From: Aquanectria penicillioides
Lineage: Eukaryota; Ascomycota; Sordariomycetes; Hypocreales; Nectriaceae
DNA length: 64,000 bases
Direction: 5' to 3'
Assembly (NCBI GenBank): GCA_003415625.1
Contig: PYIU01000002.1
Location: 5,518,001-5,582,000, forward strand
Positions 13,166 to 25,291 of this stretch are shown piece by piece. The notes under the pieces are model-generated. The model searched no databases. It worked only from the letters and a program-made list of their open reading frames with translations, and was not told the DNA's origin. The first letter of the stretch is position 1. Each line of letters starts with the position of its first letter. The translations under genes and the position numbers were made by a program.

Positions 13166-14981
13166 ATGGCTGTCGTTCTTCCTTCCGACGATAGCGGCTA
13201 CTTCGCCGCTTCATCGCTGAGGCGCTCTCACTCCTCCAACAACTTCGTCGCGGCTTCCTCTGCATTCTCCTCTGCTTCCCATCTCAGCGACCCATACAAA
13301 TCCGCCGCGAAGACATATTCCGATTCCAACTCGTCTTCTGCACCTTCTTCTCCCCGCACGATTCACGCAGAATCTACCGACCTCTCCTGCGTCTCTACCC
13401 CAGCTACCAATCTCTCCATTGCTTCCGACTACGACGATCCTCTTGGACTCGCCGACTCCCCCGAGGATCACTTTATGTTTCCCTCATTCGCCCAAGAAAA
13501 GCTCTTTGTTCAGCCAGCAATTCATCCAGACGACAACCTGGAGCCTCCACCAAGCCCTAAGACCGGTGACTCGTACACTGTGTCACCCGCGGACCACGAG
13601 ACCTCCGAGGATGGCTCCAACAACACCTCGCGACCTGGCACCCCCGAGTTTGGGGAGCATGCTGAAGACGACACCGCTGTTTCCACCAAGCCTTCCCGCC
13701 AGGTTGACTACCTCTCCCACGACTGGAAGGAGGAGGACATCTGGTCATCCTGGAGGTACATCGTGACCCGGCGCGGCGAGTTCGCCAACAGCGCGCGACT
13801 GGAAAACGCCTCCTGGAGAACCTGGATGAAGGCGAAGAACAACCTCAGGACGGTTTCTCCCGAAACTCTGAATTGGTGCGTGCCGCTTTGGCGTCCTTGC
13901 TACACCCCAATGCTCGTCTTCTAACCATTGCATTAGGCTCAAGGATTGCGACGTCACCTGGCTGTACGGTCCCCTGCAGTCCGGAGTTAAGCCTATCCAC
14001 GAGACCCAGACGGAACCGTCAAGCGTGTCCCTGTCCAAGTCGGACTCTTTTGTCAACCTTAGCAAGAAGCCTATCCTCAAGAAGAGGAGCATGTCTGAAG
14101 TCATGCTTCAAAGGTCACTATCTACTGCGTCTCTGCTAAAACAAGCCACAGCGGCCGTTCAGGCCCAGGAGACGAGAAGCATCTTGCGCTCACCCCACGG
14201 ACGACGCGGAACCACAGATTACTTTGCTTACCCCTTCTCATCGAGGAGAATGAGCGGAGGAAGCAGCAGCCTGGCACCTTCCACCGAGTCCTCTGGAATC
14301 ACTTCGCCCAGCGTTGAGCGGAAACACATTCACTTCAACGAGCAAGTTGAGCAGTGCATCGCCGTCGATGTTAAGGGCGACGAAGATGAAGAAGACGCGG
14401 ACGTCGCCGTGGAGTCTGATCCGTATGGTGACAGCAGTGACTCCGACGATGGGGTAATGATGAAGCGAGTCAAGACCAAGAAGCGACCAATCCTGAAGAA
14501 GCGAATCGTCAAAACCAAAACAAGCGAAGGAAAGACAATTGCCAAGCTTCCCTCTACGACCCTCAAGTACCGAGAGGACACGCCTGAGCCCAAGGAGACG
14601 GCCATGAAACACTCGCGCAGTCCCATCATGTCTCCCTCATCCTCGCAGGAGACTCTACGACCCGCCAAGCCATCGGGCAAATTCTTCCTTGGAGACGAGG
14701 ACGAAGAGGACGAGGGTTTGGATGATGCACTATTGAGTCCCGCCGGTGGTTGGTCATCACCTCCTGCTGAAAGCTCAATTGGTGGGTTGCGCCGCACCGT
14801 CTCTACCAGCAGCCTCGGCGATGCCCCCGCAGGCATGCGCCGGACGCCTTCTGGTATGCTCATGCCATATGAAGAAGGTGACCCTAACAATGGGGAGGGC
14901 ATCTTTGGCCGAGTTATTGACACTGTCAACACGGCTCGTGACATTGCCCACGTTATCTGGAACGTGGGTTGGAGGAAGTGA
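13166..14981 (+). CDS. REG1: REG1-like regulatory subunit of type-1 protein phosphatase (Glc7)
   Basis: A 584-residue protein expected to target PP1/Glc7, in yeast for glucose repression through Snf1 dephosphorylation. The exons are 13166-13875 and 13937-14981. The 61-nt intron has a CTAAC branch site and restores the conserved WLKDCDVTWLYGP motif across the junction. Residues about 186-253 form the PF08550 (DUF1752, areA GATA-like) domain, beginning DWKEEDIWSSWRYI. The docking motif KHIHF (366-370), followed by NEQVEQCIAVDV, matches the PP1 RVxF type and the Reg1 signature. Two PILKK repeats, acidic patches and Ser-rich tracts fill the rest, so the protein is mostly disordered. The start is the first in-frame ATG, in the context CCACCATGG. 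It converges with the RNB gene downstream. The family is confident; the role in this species is inferred. Confidence 0.85.
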
Positions 14982-16348
14982 GTAAGGCGCTCTTGTAGCC
15001 CCTAACCCACTAACTAGGCGATCGACAAACGAAACCCTAATATCTAATGGCGTCGTATTTGTCGTCGACTTTTGACGACTCAACTCATCCTGAGCAGACG
15101 AGGACGGACTCGACGCGATGCACCACTTTTTTCCTTTTTGAATTCCGCCGGGAACAAGAAGAGTGTATTCCTTGATACAGGCATATGCATCTTATGAGTG
15201 TTGGCATTTTTTCCCCCTGGAATAGCATTCTGGGTATGAGCCACAATGCGGTTTGGTCCACGCGACAAGGACACTTGGAAAGCGACACTTGATTCAAATT
15301 ATTATTTATCATACACGGTCTGTACGAGACGACAGAGGACAGAGAGAGCAGCAGACAGAGACCGGATTTACAGAAAAGCAACGTGATCATCAAAAGCGAG
15401 GTCAGTTGAAAAGAACCGACCACAAGGGACCGAGGGCCATGAGAGAAGGGGGGGGGGCTGTGTACGAGTACGAAAGTAGACAAATGAATGGCCGGAGAAG
15501 CGGACGCGGGAGCCAATGCCGGTACCGGTGCCGAGGGAGCGCCGCATCGACACCACATGGCGCCGTCCGGCGCCTCTAATCCAGCACAGTGGCTCGTGAC
15601 TGCCCCTCTCAGCCTCAACGATATGGTCGCGAAGGGATGGATATGGACGGATTATGGGGGCAACGGGCCCGGGGATCGTTCGGCGTTTTTAATCTTTTTT
15701 TTTTCTGCGACTTGATTCTGGCAGTTGCTTCATGATATCCCAGGGGGGTGTGGGGGCAAGGGTGGAAAGCGTCTACGAATTGAAGGGAGGTTACCGGCGA
15801 TCACGGCGAAAGTAACAATGGAAAGGACCGGTAAATGGACAAACGGCGACGAAGGAACCGGTACAGGACCAGGGGAAACAATTGGCAAATATGGACAGAT
15901 TTTCCAGTGCGTTTGTGTCTTTGATTTGTACATAAAAAGGAACAAGGGGTCGGGCGTGAGAGGCACGGCAGGGGCAGGGAACTAAAGGCAAAAACATGCG
16001 CACGTATGGGGAATCGTTGTGAACAAGGAAAAAAGAAAAAACAAAACCATTAAAATAAAAGAAGATTTTACACCTCAAGAGCAAGAGCCAAGTAAAACCG
16101 CGCACGCATGTGACCCTCGTGACAACGTTGCTTGGTGATGTTCTCCATAAACCCCATAATACTTGATGCCGTCAGCTCTGGAGCCTGGTAGTGCAAGTCG
16201 GTCAGAGTCCGTAAGGGGACACTCCGGGGCAGCGCACGACGACAAAGACGAGGGGAACAATGAAAAAAAAAAAAAAATGCTGGTAAATACAGCGCAATAC
16301 AATGCAAGTACAGCACGGATAGCAGTCCACCGCTGGCCCTTGGCGCTC

Positions 16349-16376
16349 GGTACCGTACCGCACCGTACCGTACCGT
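16349..16376. repeat. GTACC pentanucleotide repeat
   Basis: About five copies of a TACCG/GTACC unit with one A-to-C style variant. Confidence 0.8.
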
Positions 16377-16547
16377 GTGCCGCCCCATTCATTGCGTCCG
16401 AGGCCCCTCCCACCTTCGCCACTGGAATATTCCGTCCTCGTAGATCCATCCCCCAGGGCCGGCGAATCGGCGTCCACGTGCAGCGTTTGCGATGCAGGTG
16501 AGGAGAAAAAAAAAAACTGTTGGGGAAACCCCAAAGCCAAGCGCCAG

Positions 16548-16550
<3 letters not shown>

Positions 16551-16581
<31 letters not shown>
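16551..16581. repeat. (GT)n microsatellite
   Basis: An uninterrupted run of about 15 GT units. Confidence 0.95.
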
Positions 16582-16582
<1 letters not shown>

Positions 16583-17750
16583 TAAGTTATGCTAAACTAC
16601 GTGCATTTTTTCCCTCGGTTTTTTCTCCCCGCGTGACCCATGAATGAATGGCAGAAGTCTGGGGCGGGACCTGGGGGGTGGGAGGGGGCCACGTGAACTG
16701 TTGAAGGCGGGGAACACATCCCAAGGGGCGCCTAAATGAATTATAATGAGACAAAAAAACGGATGAAACCAAGCAAAGTGCAGGCAAGACACTAACTAAC
16801 TAGGAAGGAAAAAAAAAGGTGAGGCGAGAGGGGCGGAGTATCGCATTGGGGGGTGGGTGGCTATTCTTTCCCTTTAACTTAATTCGTCGTCACTTTGCTT
16901 TTCCTTTTTTTCCTTTTTTCCTTTTCTTCTCTTCAGCCTCTCTGCAACCGTTTTGATAGGGAAACCCCATTGAGGAAACTCCGAGCGCTGGAGAAGCTCG
17001 CGGGGGGAACCTTTCTGGACGGGGTTGCCCAAGAGCAGGGAACAAGGGAGCACAGTGGCCAAGTCGCCCTGCGGCTTTGCAACAAGTGACGTCGGAGAAG
17101 CCAACGTCGTACGTTTTGAGGTGCATCGTGGGGAAGACACAGGGCTCTACCGGTATGCCGTCCCAGGGGAGACGAGTCTGAGCGGAAAAAGTGGGAATGG
17201 CCCTTTTCAGGCCTTCTCCAGTCTATTACCTAAACCTGAATTACAAGTACACTTCGTGACTTCCTCCATGGGGACCGTGTTGAAGCTACCTACTAGGTAG
17301 TTTACATTGCGTTGTACATACGTAAGTAATGACGCTGTCTCGGTACGTGGAGGGGAGGGGGCCAGTCGGGAGTCAGCCTCGTGACAACCTTCTAGCTCCC
17401 CTGGTAATCATTAGTTACAACCAGAGGGAAAGGAGAGGCGAGGACAAGAGCCTAATTCACCTAATCAGGGAGCCGGCGACTTGGGGGTATGAGGGTGGTA
17501 TTTCAACGCAGGGGGGAGGATTTGCTCGGAAAGCACCAGCTTTGAAATGCGGAAAGACTCTACGTCCATCTTGTTGGACCATATAGTATACATAGTACAT
17601 AGTATGCACAGATAAAAGACTCGCTGGCCCAGTAGCGAGTACTTTGCCTTCTTCGTGCCATAAATCGTGTCTCGTGTGTCTTGCACGAGAGGGGTGAGGT
17701 GGGTTGCAGACTGGGCTTAGCCTTGGCCCCGGGACCTGACGACGGCTAGC

Positions 17751-20700
17751 TCACGAGGAACCTTCCGCTGTCTCGCCGCCCCCCAGGTACTTGGTTGCCT
17801 TGACGAGAATGTTCTTGGCGTGAACATTGATGTCGGAAAGCTCAACTTCAAATCGATCACCGATCTTGACGTCCCTCACTAGCACCTGCGCGTTGACACC
17901 TTCGATATCCATGATGGCTTCCATGTTGAACGTGTCAATCCGGCCTAGCAGCCCCTGGCGCCATTGGGAGTCGACCGTGAAGAGAATCCGAGGAGGGAGT
18001 GACTTCTCAAACTTCCATGCACGTACAAGTGCAATCAGCATCCAATCTGTGACTCCTTGGGACACCGCCCTGGCCATTTTCTCTCGCATCTGGAGCATCG
18101 ATAACGTGTCGACAAGGTCCTCGGATGTGAAGGGGAGAATCTTGTCCAGCTCATCGACGGACGGGTCGATCTTTCGTTTTGTCTCCCGCTCATGGGCCAG
18201 CGCCGCGTGAACTTGCCAGTGAACGATGAGATCCGAGAAACGTCGTAAAGGCGAGGTCGCCTTAGCATACATGTCCAAACCGAGTAGGAAGTAGGGACCA
18301 GGCGTCGACGAGAGCTGGATACCGCCAGTCAAGTTTGATAATGTATTTCTATGGGTCGACGTTGGCTCGACCCCTTTGTTGATGAGCGGGTAAATCTCCT
18401 TGGTGGCATACTCAAAGATTGCCTCGAACTGAGACGACGAATTGGCGTCCTTACGATAGGGTATGGCAATGCCTCGGTCAGCACACCATCGTGCCGCAAT
18501 CTCACCGGCGAGCACCATGGTGTTTGAAACCACCGATGCCCCGCTAGACGACTCGTAGCCGACCTTGATATATGGATCTGGGGGTAGCACTAAGGTGTTG
18601 CTTGATGACGCCTCCACTTTCTCGAAAGCCACGGTGACCGACGGCTTGGGGGCAAAGTAGGGCCAGGCTCCTTTGGCCAGTCGCTTCTTCTTAATGGCTT
18701 CGGCCAGGCGGTACAAGGTGAGGAGGTCCTGCTTGCTACCGCTGTCTAGGTTTTCCGCCAGAGTCATCGGCCGGTTGGGTGCTTGGTCAACCTTGTTTGG
18801 GAGCGCCCCGACGGTGAGGGTTTGCTCAGGGGCAGGGGGAGGAGCGGGTTCCTGGCAAAACCGAGAAACATCCTCGGGGGTGAGATATGTGACCTTGTCT
18901 AGAACGCCAGGCTCAACTTTGTAATCGAGTAGGTCACCAGCTTCGTTGACTTTTGCACTGAATGCCAGCGTGGGCCTACCGGCTGCAAGCGAGTACTTTT
19001 GAACAAGACCTTCCGACTTGTAGTCGTTTGCACCGTCTGCCCCAATGTCAGACGGCAGCATGGCCTGGAAGTGGCCCGGGAGGTAAATGTTCTCGGGGAT
19101 GAGCTCCATGAACTTGCCCAGCTCTGAATCGGGAATGATTCCAGATGCAGGGTCGGCAGTGTGAATATGAATCCAAAACTCGTCGGCCTTGCCCGTCCGT
19201 TCTAGGGATACACCGTCATCGACGATTACCGTAGAGACGGCATCAATGCATAGGACGTTGGTACCTTTCCACTCCTTCCTCGACCCAGAGGCAATATCTG
19301 GCCGTTGCGACTCCTCGAGAGTGGCTGGTCCGTCACGGTGCAGGCCTGCACCGCTCTCGATCTTGACCTCGGGAAACCGGACCTTGTATCGGGATGAGAT
19401 CTCCCACGGCGAGACCATGCCGACTTCTTGAAGAAATGTCCATGCAGTGCTCTGGTCTAACGGAACATCTTCATAGAGGTCCAACGATCGGAGGATGATG
19501 GATCCGTAGGCGTGGAACCGGGAAGATTCGTCAAAGAGATCGTAGCATGCCCACCACTCAAGATACCGGACGAAATCCATCTGCGCCCTTGTCCACTCTG
19601 CTTTTTGGATAGTGGCACCGGAAGAAGGGGCTACAATTCCGTGTGGCGTCGGCAATCGCTTTTGTCGATTGGCCTTGACAATCTGCCTCGATTTGAGGAT
19701 AAAGGAACCAAGCGCCGTCTCCCCAAGTTCTTCAGGAGTGGGAGCTCTCATTTGGTTACTCTTCGTGAGCATGTAGTCTCGTATCAATGTACCAACGCGA
19801 TTGATCATCATGGTGTCGTAGTAAGGAATGACTTCGAAAAGGTGATCTCGTCGATGACAATCTGCAGAGGGACTCAGGGGCCGGAAAATGAGCTCGTTTC
19901 GGCTCAGGGCAGTGTGGACGGCGTAGAGGGCAGGCGCTGGGAACGTTTCCCCTTGTCTAGCCGACTGTGGCAATAGCATATCGGCGATTTCAAAGAGGCT
20001 CAGATACCTGGATCGTTTCCCATCTGAGATTACCGATCTGGCTCTGTCCAGATTGGTGAGGCTGATTTGATAATGCTCTTCGGCAGCCGTGACAAACTTG
20101 GACATCTTTTCAATCAGATGAGCACCAGCCTCTCGCGTGGGTCCCTTTTCTTCCCTTCGCAACACCTGGTACTGATCGACGGAAGCATCTTTAGGCAACA
20201 AGTCCAGCAGAGGCTGGATCTCCGCAGTACTGACGAATTGGGATACAGTGAAGAGCGCAGAGTAACCCAGAGTGATAATCCACTTGCCATTTTTGTTGTA
20301 GAAGTGGTGTCGGCTTCCAAAATAGCCGAGATAAATGGCAAAAACCGGCATGCGAGAGCCCGATTGCCTTAGGAAAACGTTAGCATAATCCGATGTCAGA
20401 GGATGAGGTAGAGCAGACTTCATCTCAACGAGGTCACCGGGGATTCTGGCACTTGATCCAACGACGCCCAACTCCGCATCATTGCTACTGACGCCATCAG
20501 GAACATCAGCCATACCCACTGAAGAAGTCTTGAAGGAGTCAAGTTCCGATGAGCCAGTTGACTGCGGCCTAGTATTGACGTTGTTGACTTGTTTGTAGAA
20601 TGCGCTGTCAGGAATGATGTGCTGGACGCTATTCGAGAGCTCCGCGTCAGGGACCCAATCGAGAAGCCTTTCTCGAATGGGCCGCCAGTCCTCCTGGGGA

Positions 20701-20981
20701 AGAGGTTTAGGTGATGAAGGAACGGATGTTGGAATGTTTTCTAGTCCAAACCCCTTCTTGGAGGATGGGGCATTGGATTGCGTTGTGATAAGATTCTAAA
20801 CCAGAGTTAATGAATGAATGGCATACTTTTATATTTCGACGAGACCGACCCTTTGCCTGGAATCCAATCGACGGGCAATCGCCGAAGAGGAAGGTCGAAT
20901 ACCATTACGGCACTGCGTAACACACCTCCAACAAACGTATGGATGTTGCGATACCTTCAACATTTTGACGATGCCGAACAT
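17751..20981 (-). CDS. cyt-4: Mitochondrial 3'-5' exoribonuclease, RNB family (CYT-4/DSS1-like)
   Basis: A 1058-residue RNase II/R-type protein. Relatives are yeast Dss1/Msu1 of the mitochondrial degradosome and Neurospora CYT-4, which is needed for mitochondrial RNA processing and intron turnover. Exon 1 is 20981-20850 and exon 2 is 20795-17751. The 54-nt intron has a weak GTCGGT donor and a TTTAG acceptor directly after an in-frame stop. Exon 1 encodes a basic presequence with YVCWRC, typical of fungal mitochondrial precursors; a second Met six residues in (20963) is an alternative start. The RNB core has D562 and D570-D571 of the metal site, but the third usual aspartate aligns with I568. 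The C-terminal signature TSPLRRFSDL (S892 onward) is intact. It is divergent from the GH17 gene. The family call is firm; full catalytic activity is not certain. Confidence 0.88.
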
Positions 20982-23497
20982 CAACGTTCTGGGAGCTCGC
21001 TCAGCATGCTGGCCGTGGGCTGGAAAATTTTAGCCACAACCCGTGTTGGCGTTAATGGGTGTCGCGGTGTCACATGATCTGATTGTGGCCATTGAACTGA
21101 GCCACTTTATTACCGTGCTCTACTTTTTGGCAGGGACTCAATGCGGCCCCATATTGCGAAATTTCCAAATGTTTCATGCACTTTGTTGTTTCACGAAAAA
21201 GTCAAAACGAAAGCCAAAATCAAGGCCAACGCCTTCGACCACCGGGGGATAGATTCTTGTCGTTGGCTTGTTTGCTGCTTGCTCAATGCGACGACGAATA
21301 ATATGCGCGATTGCGACAACAGAACAGAACAGACGATGCATGATGCGTGGCTTACGTACATCTCGGGATTTCGTACCTCAATGGGAACCAACACGTGCTT
21401 CTATGGGAAGGTCAAGAAGATGGGAGGTAGGGGTCGATCCGAAATCCTACGGAGAAGAGTTTGGCAAAAGGATGGGTCTCGTGGGCGGAAATGTCATGCT
21501 TGTCGGCTCCTTCAGCGACCGACAGGCACAGACTGGGAAAAAGGGGCACGGCTTTTGCCGAATGAAATGACCTGCCATGGAGCCAAGAAGCGGACCAGGC
21601 TGGGCAGAGCCGGCGGGCTGGGCAAGCTCGGCAGGTTTGATTTGAAGAAGATGACAAGGCTTCTTTCCTACCGATCGACATTGCATTTTCCCCCCTAAGA
21701 AATGGACGGCCATGGCCGAGTCCCATTGATCAACGAAAACAACAACGGCATTGAAAAAAAATCCCCGGCGGTGATCTCGCCACGGAGCGCCTTTAGCTGG
21801 AGCGGGCTTGCGAAATCGATTTGAAATGGGTCACATGAGGCCAGAGAAGACGGATGATTTTCTAGGGTCTTTCCCCCGCCGTTCTGATGCAGCCACAATT
21901 GACGCCGACATCTGCAGCGAGATCTGAAGAGTCTGCGCCGCCGTTGCAGCCACCGTAACAGGAACTGGCCCATCAACAAAAACTCGCCTGGGAGAGGCTG
22001 TTTCAGAAGGCAGAAGGGCCCGATGATCGATCCATGGGCAGCCTGGGGGCTTGAAATCCCCGCAAAAAGGCAGCATGGCTGCGCCTCTACGGCTGAGGCA
22101 GGTATGCAAGCCACGAAGAAAACTAAAGAAAGAACATTGATGAGGGCACGCTCCATCGGCTGGCAGACGACGACGTGACGACAACCTTGCGATGCGCCGA
22201 CGAGCCCCCCCAGGAGGGTCCCCAGGGACGCTAACAGCCAACACGAGCACCACTCAGGACCACCCCTCCACCACGGTGCAGGCGCTAGCCGCATGCGCTA
22301 GACAGATTAGGGCCTGGCAGACGCAGGAACAATCTCCAGACCCGCCGTCCGATGAGCCGGTTTGTATCACCATGTCGTTCTTGGACAAGAGGCGCCGAAG
22401 GGGCCGGGGGAGCCACGAGCCTGCAGAAGTGCAGGACCGGGTTCTCTTGGCCCAGCGAGAATCCTGATGGTCTTCTACTGCACTCAGGCCCCGCGCAAGT
22501 CCGCGCAAGGCCTCGTCCAGCCACTCTGGGAAAGTAGCCATGGCCAAGCTCATCTCCCATCGGGCCAGTCGAGAGGCGATACAACCATCGACCATGTTCG
22601 CGAGCCCCAGAGAAGGAACATCCATTCATGTCCAGCCATGACGAGATGGCATTCGAGTAATATCGCTTCCAAGGATCTTCCCCTAGCACTGTACGTATGC
22701 CCTGGACGTTCATTTGCTGCCAGGCACATCCTTCTCTGGGCTGCTCGCCCGGTTCGTCCTGCGACCTTGGCCCCCGCCGTTTGTTCTGCGTTTTTTTCCC
22801 GTGCCGCCCCCTTTGATTGCCCTTTTTAGGGTTGCTGCTAGGGCGGTTTGGGTGCCGCCGAAGAATTCTTCCCACTCCCACCCTCCTCTACCACCACCAC
22901 CACCCTTGAAGGCATGGGAGCGGCCTTGCAGGGTCCTTGTGAGCGGCCGATGCGAGTGAAATTGGACGTTGCCCGGGCTCCACCTTTCCCCTATTTGTCG
23001 GCAAGTGGTTTGGGGGGGCAGAACGATAGGCCATGACGGGCGACGACGACTAAACGGTGACCACGGTGGTTCACCTCTCGGGACTCGATCCCTGTCCATC
23101 TTGGATTATGGTACGGTCGTCCGAGGACTTAGGCCTCGCCACTCGCACATTGGCCCCATGTCCCTCCCGCCTATCGCTGTCCCGCCTATTCTTGGCCTCG
23201 CCAAGGTCCACCGGCTCTTTGCCCAAGCAGGTTCGCGACCTTGTCGCTCGTCCAGGGTGTAATGAGAATATGCCCCAGTTGTGGCCTTCAAAGAAGCTCT
23301 TTTACCTCTTCCCTCCCCTTCTCTTTCTCCTTCTTCCCCACGATCCTGTCAATGTCGAGACTTTGAAAGCCTGACGCCTTTGCTTTCGTTCTCGCTTCGT
23401 TCAACATATCCCACTCACCGCTTCACTCTTTTAGCGGGCATTCGTTTCTCACCATACCCGAGCAACCTCAATCTCAACGTTAATTACATTCATAACC
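20982..23497. other. Divergent intergenic region (RNB gene / GH17 gene)
   Basis: A 2.5-kb stretch holding the two outward promoters. Several minus-strand open frames (for example 21695-22294 and 22285-22881) overlap one another, have no recognisable domain and are not flanked by splice signals I trust. A CT-rich stretch at 23296-23340 lies about 160 bp before the GH17 start and is a plausible core promoter element. Confidence 0.55.
23296..23340 (+). promoter_or_regulatory. CT-rich promoter tract of the GH17 gene
   Basis: An almost unbroken pyrimidine stretch about 160-200 bp upstream of the ATG at 23498, of the kind often found at fungal transcription starts. Assignment is by position only. 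Confidence 0.35.
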
Positions 23498-25291
23498 ATG
23501 AAGGGAGGAGTTGCTGCCGCCGCCATTGCGGCCCTGGCTACTGGCGCCCACGCCGCTTACCCTCACCACCGACGGGCTCACCACGACCTCTTCAAGAAGT
23601 ACGAGAGTTGCGTGCCCGAGTGCACCACCATCTACACCACCATCACTGGCTCCGGCACCCGTATGATCTGATACCAAACTGTCCCCAATTGCCTCTTGAG
23701 CCTGGCCTGCTAACTCGCCATGTAGTTGTCCCTAACCCTGCTCCCGCCACCTCCAAGACCCCCGTGGCTTCCAGCAGCGCTGCCCCCAAGCCTGTTACCA
23801 CCACCAGCACTCTCAAGGCCTCGACTTCGCCCGCCGCTGCCGCCTCCCCTACTTCCACCCAGGTCATCGTGGTTGTCCCTACTCCTGAGGTCCACAGCTG
23901 CTCTACCACCGGCACTTACACCTTCCCCGCCACCACCATCACTGTCACCGCGTCAACCACCGTTTGCGCCGCCCAGTCGACCAAGGTGCCCTCTGGAACT
24001 TACACCCTCGGCGGTGTCACGACCATTGTTGAGAAGGCCACCACTGTGACCTGCCCCTACGCAAAGGAGACCGAGGTTAACGGCGTCACCACCAGCGTGA
24101 TCGAGAGCACCGTCTACGTGTGCCCCAGCGCCGGTACCTACACCATCGCTCCCGTCACCAAGTCCTGCTCCACCGAAACCGTCCTGGTTTACCCCGTCCC
24201 TACCAGCTACGCTCCTGGCACCTACACTGCTCCCGCCCAGACCGTCACCGTCACCGAGACTGGCTATGTCTACGTCTGCCCCTTCTCCAGCTCCGGCCTC
24301 GCCGCCACCAGCACATCGGCTCCCCAGTCCACCTACGTCGCTCCCAAGGCTGAGACCACCGCTGCCGCCGCTACCACCAGCGTTGCCGCCGTCGTGGTCT
24401 CCACTGTCGAGTCGAGCGCCGCCGCCAGCACCTCTGTCGCCAGCACCAAGTCGTCCTCTTCCAGCAGCAGCAGCAGCAGCCTCAAGGGCAGCAACGACCA
24501 CTACGGTATCACCTACACCCCTTACCAGTCCTCCAACGGCGACTGCAAGTCTGCGGATGCCGTCAAGGCCGACATCAAGCTTCTCAAGGAGAAGGGCTTC
24601 AGCATTGTCCGTGTCTACTCCACCGACTGCGACACCCTCAGCTCCGTTGGTGCTGCTTGCAAGGAGTATGGCATGCAGATGATCATTGGTGTCTTCGTCA
24701 AGGAGACCGGCTGCTCGTACGACACCGCCGATGTCAAGACCCAGGTCGACGCCATTGCCAAGTGGGCCCAGTGGGATCTCGTCAAGCTGATTGTCGTCGG
24801 TAACGAGGCCATCATGAACGGATACTGCTCCGCCAGCGCCCTCAAGGAGCTCATCACCGTCGTCAAGACCAAGTGCTCCGGCTTTACCGGCCCCTACACT
24901 ATCTCCGAGACCCTCAACATCTGGCAGCAGACCTCGGTCTCCAGCGTCATCTGCCCCGTCGTCGATGTCACCGGTGCCAACATCCACCCTTACTTTAACT
25001 CTGAGACTGAGCCCTCGGCTGCCGGTGAGTTCGTCAGTGGCCAACTTGCGCTGCTGGCCAAGATCTGCTCCGGCAACGATGTCATCAACCTGGAGTGCGG
25101 TTGGCCCACCAAGGGCAACTGCAACGGCGTTGCCTGCCCGGTGCCTCGCAGCAGGCCACCGCCATCGCCTCCATCCGTGAGTCTTGCGGTGACAAGACTG
25201 TCTTCTTCTCCTACGAGAACGACCTGTGGAAGCAGCCCGGTGACTGCGGCTGTGAGCAGAGCTGGGCTCCAAGAGCTGCTTCTCCTCTTAA
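23498..25291 (+). CDS. btgE: Cell-wall GH17 beta-glucanase/glucosidase, BtgE-like (two frameshifts)
   Basis: A secreted family-17 glycoside hydrolase acting on beta-1,3-glucan of the fungal wall. Exon 1 (23498-23660) encodes a signal peptide starting MKGGVAAAAIAALATGAHA; exon 2 starts at 23726 after a 65-nt intron with a CTAAC branch site. A Ser/Thr-rich stalk carries repeated Cys modules of the form GTYT-P-TVT...VCP, then a poly-Ser linker. The GH17 domain opens at YGITYTPYQSSNGDC, with VGNEA (acid/base Glu) and NLECGWP (nucleophile Glu). Two one-base gaps break the end: at 25137-25139 (after GVACP) and at 25264-25266 (after CGCEQSW). Allowing both, the protein is about 576 residues and ends in SCFSS at 25289-25291. 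Without them, the frame runs on as nonsense to 25374. The family is confident; BtgE specifically is likely. Confidence 0.9.

Larger units (their letters stand above)
14982..17750. other. Intergenic between convergent genes
   Basis: This 2.8-kb stretch contains the 3' flanks of the REG1-like gene and the RNB gene. I see only low-complexity sequence: a GTACC pentamer tract (16349-16376), a (GT)n tract (16551-16581) and several A runs. No open frame has recognisable protein content. Confidence 0.6.

Noticed and set aside
23953..25272. 439-codon minus-strand open frame opposite the GH17 gene
   Set aside because: Gly/Ala/Asp-rich antisense of a biased gene; no recognisable protein.
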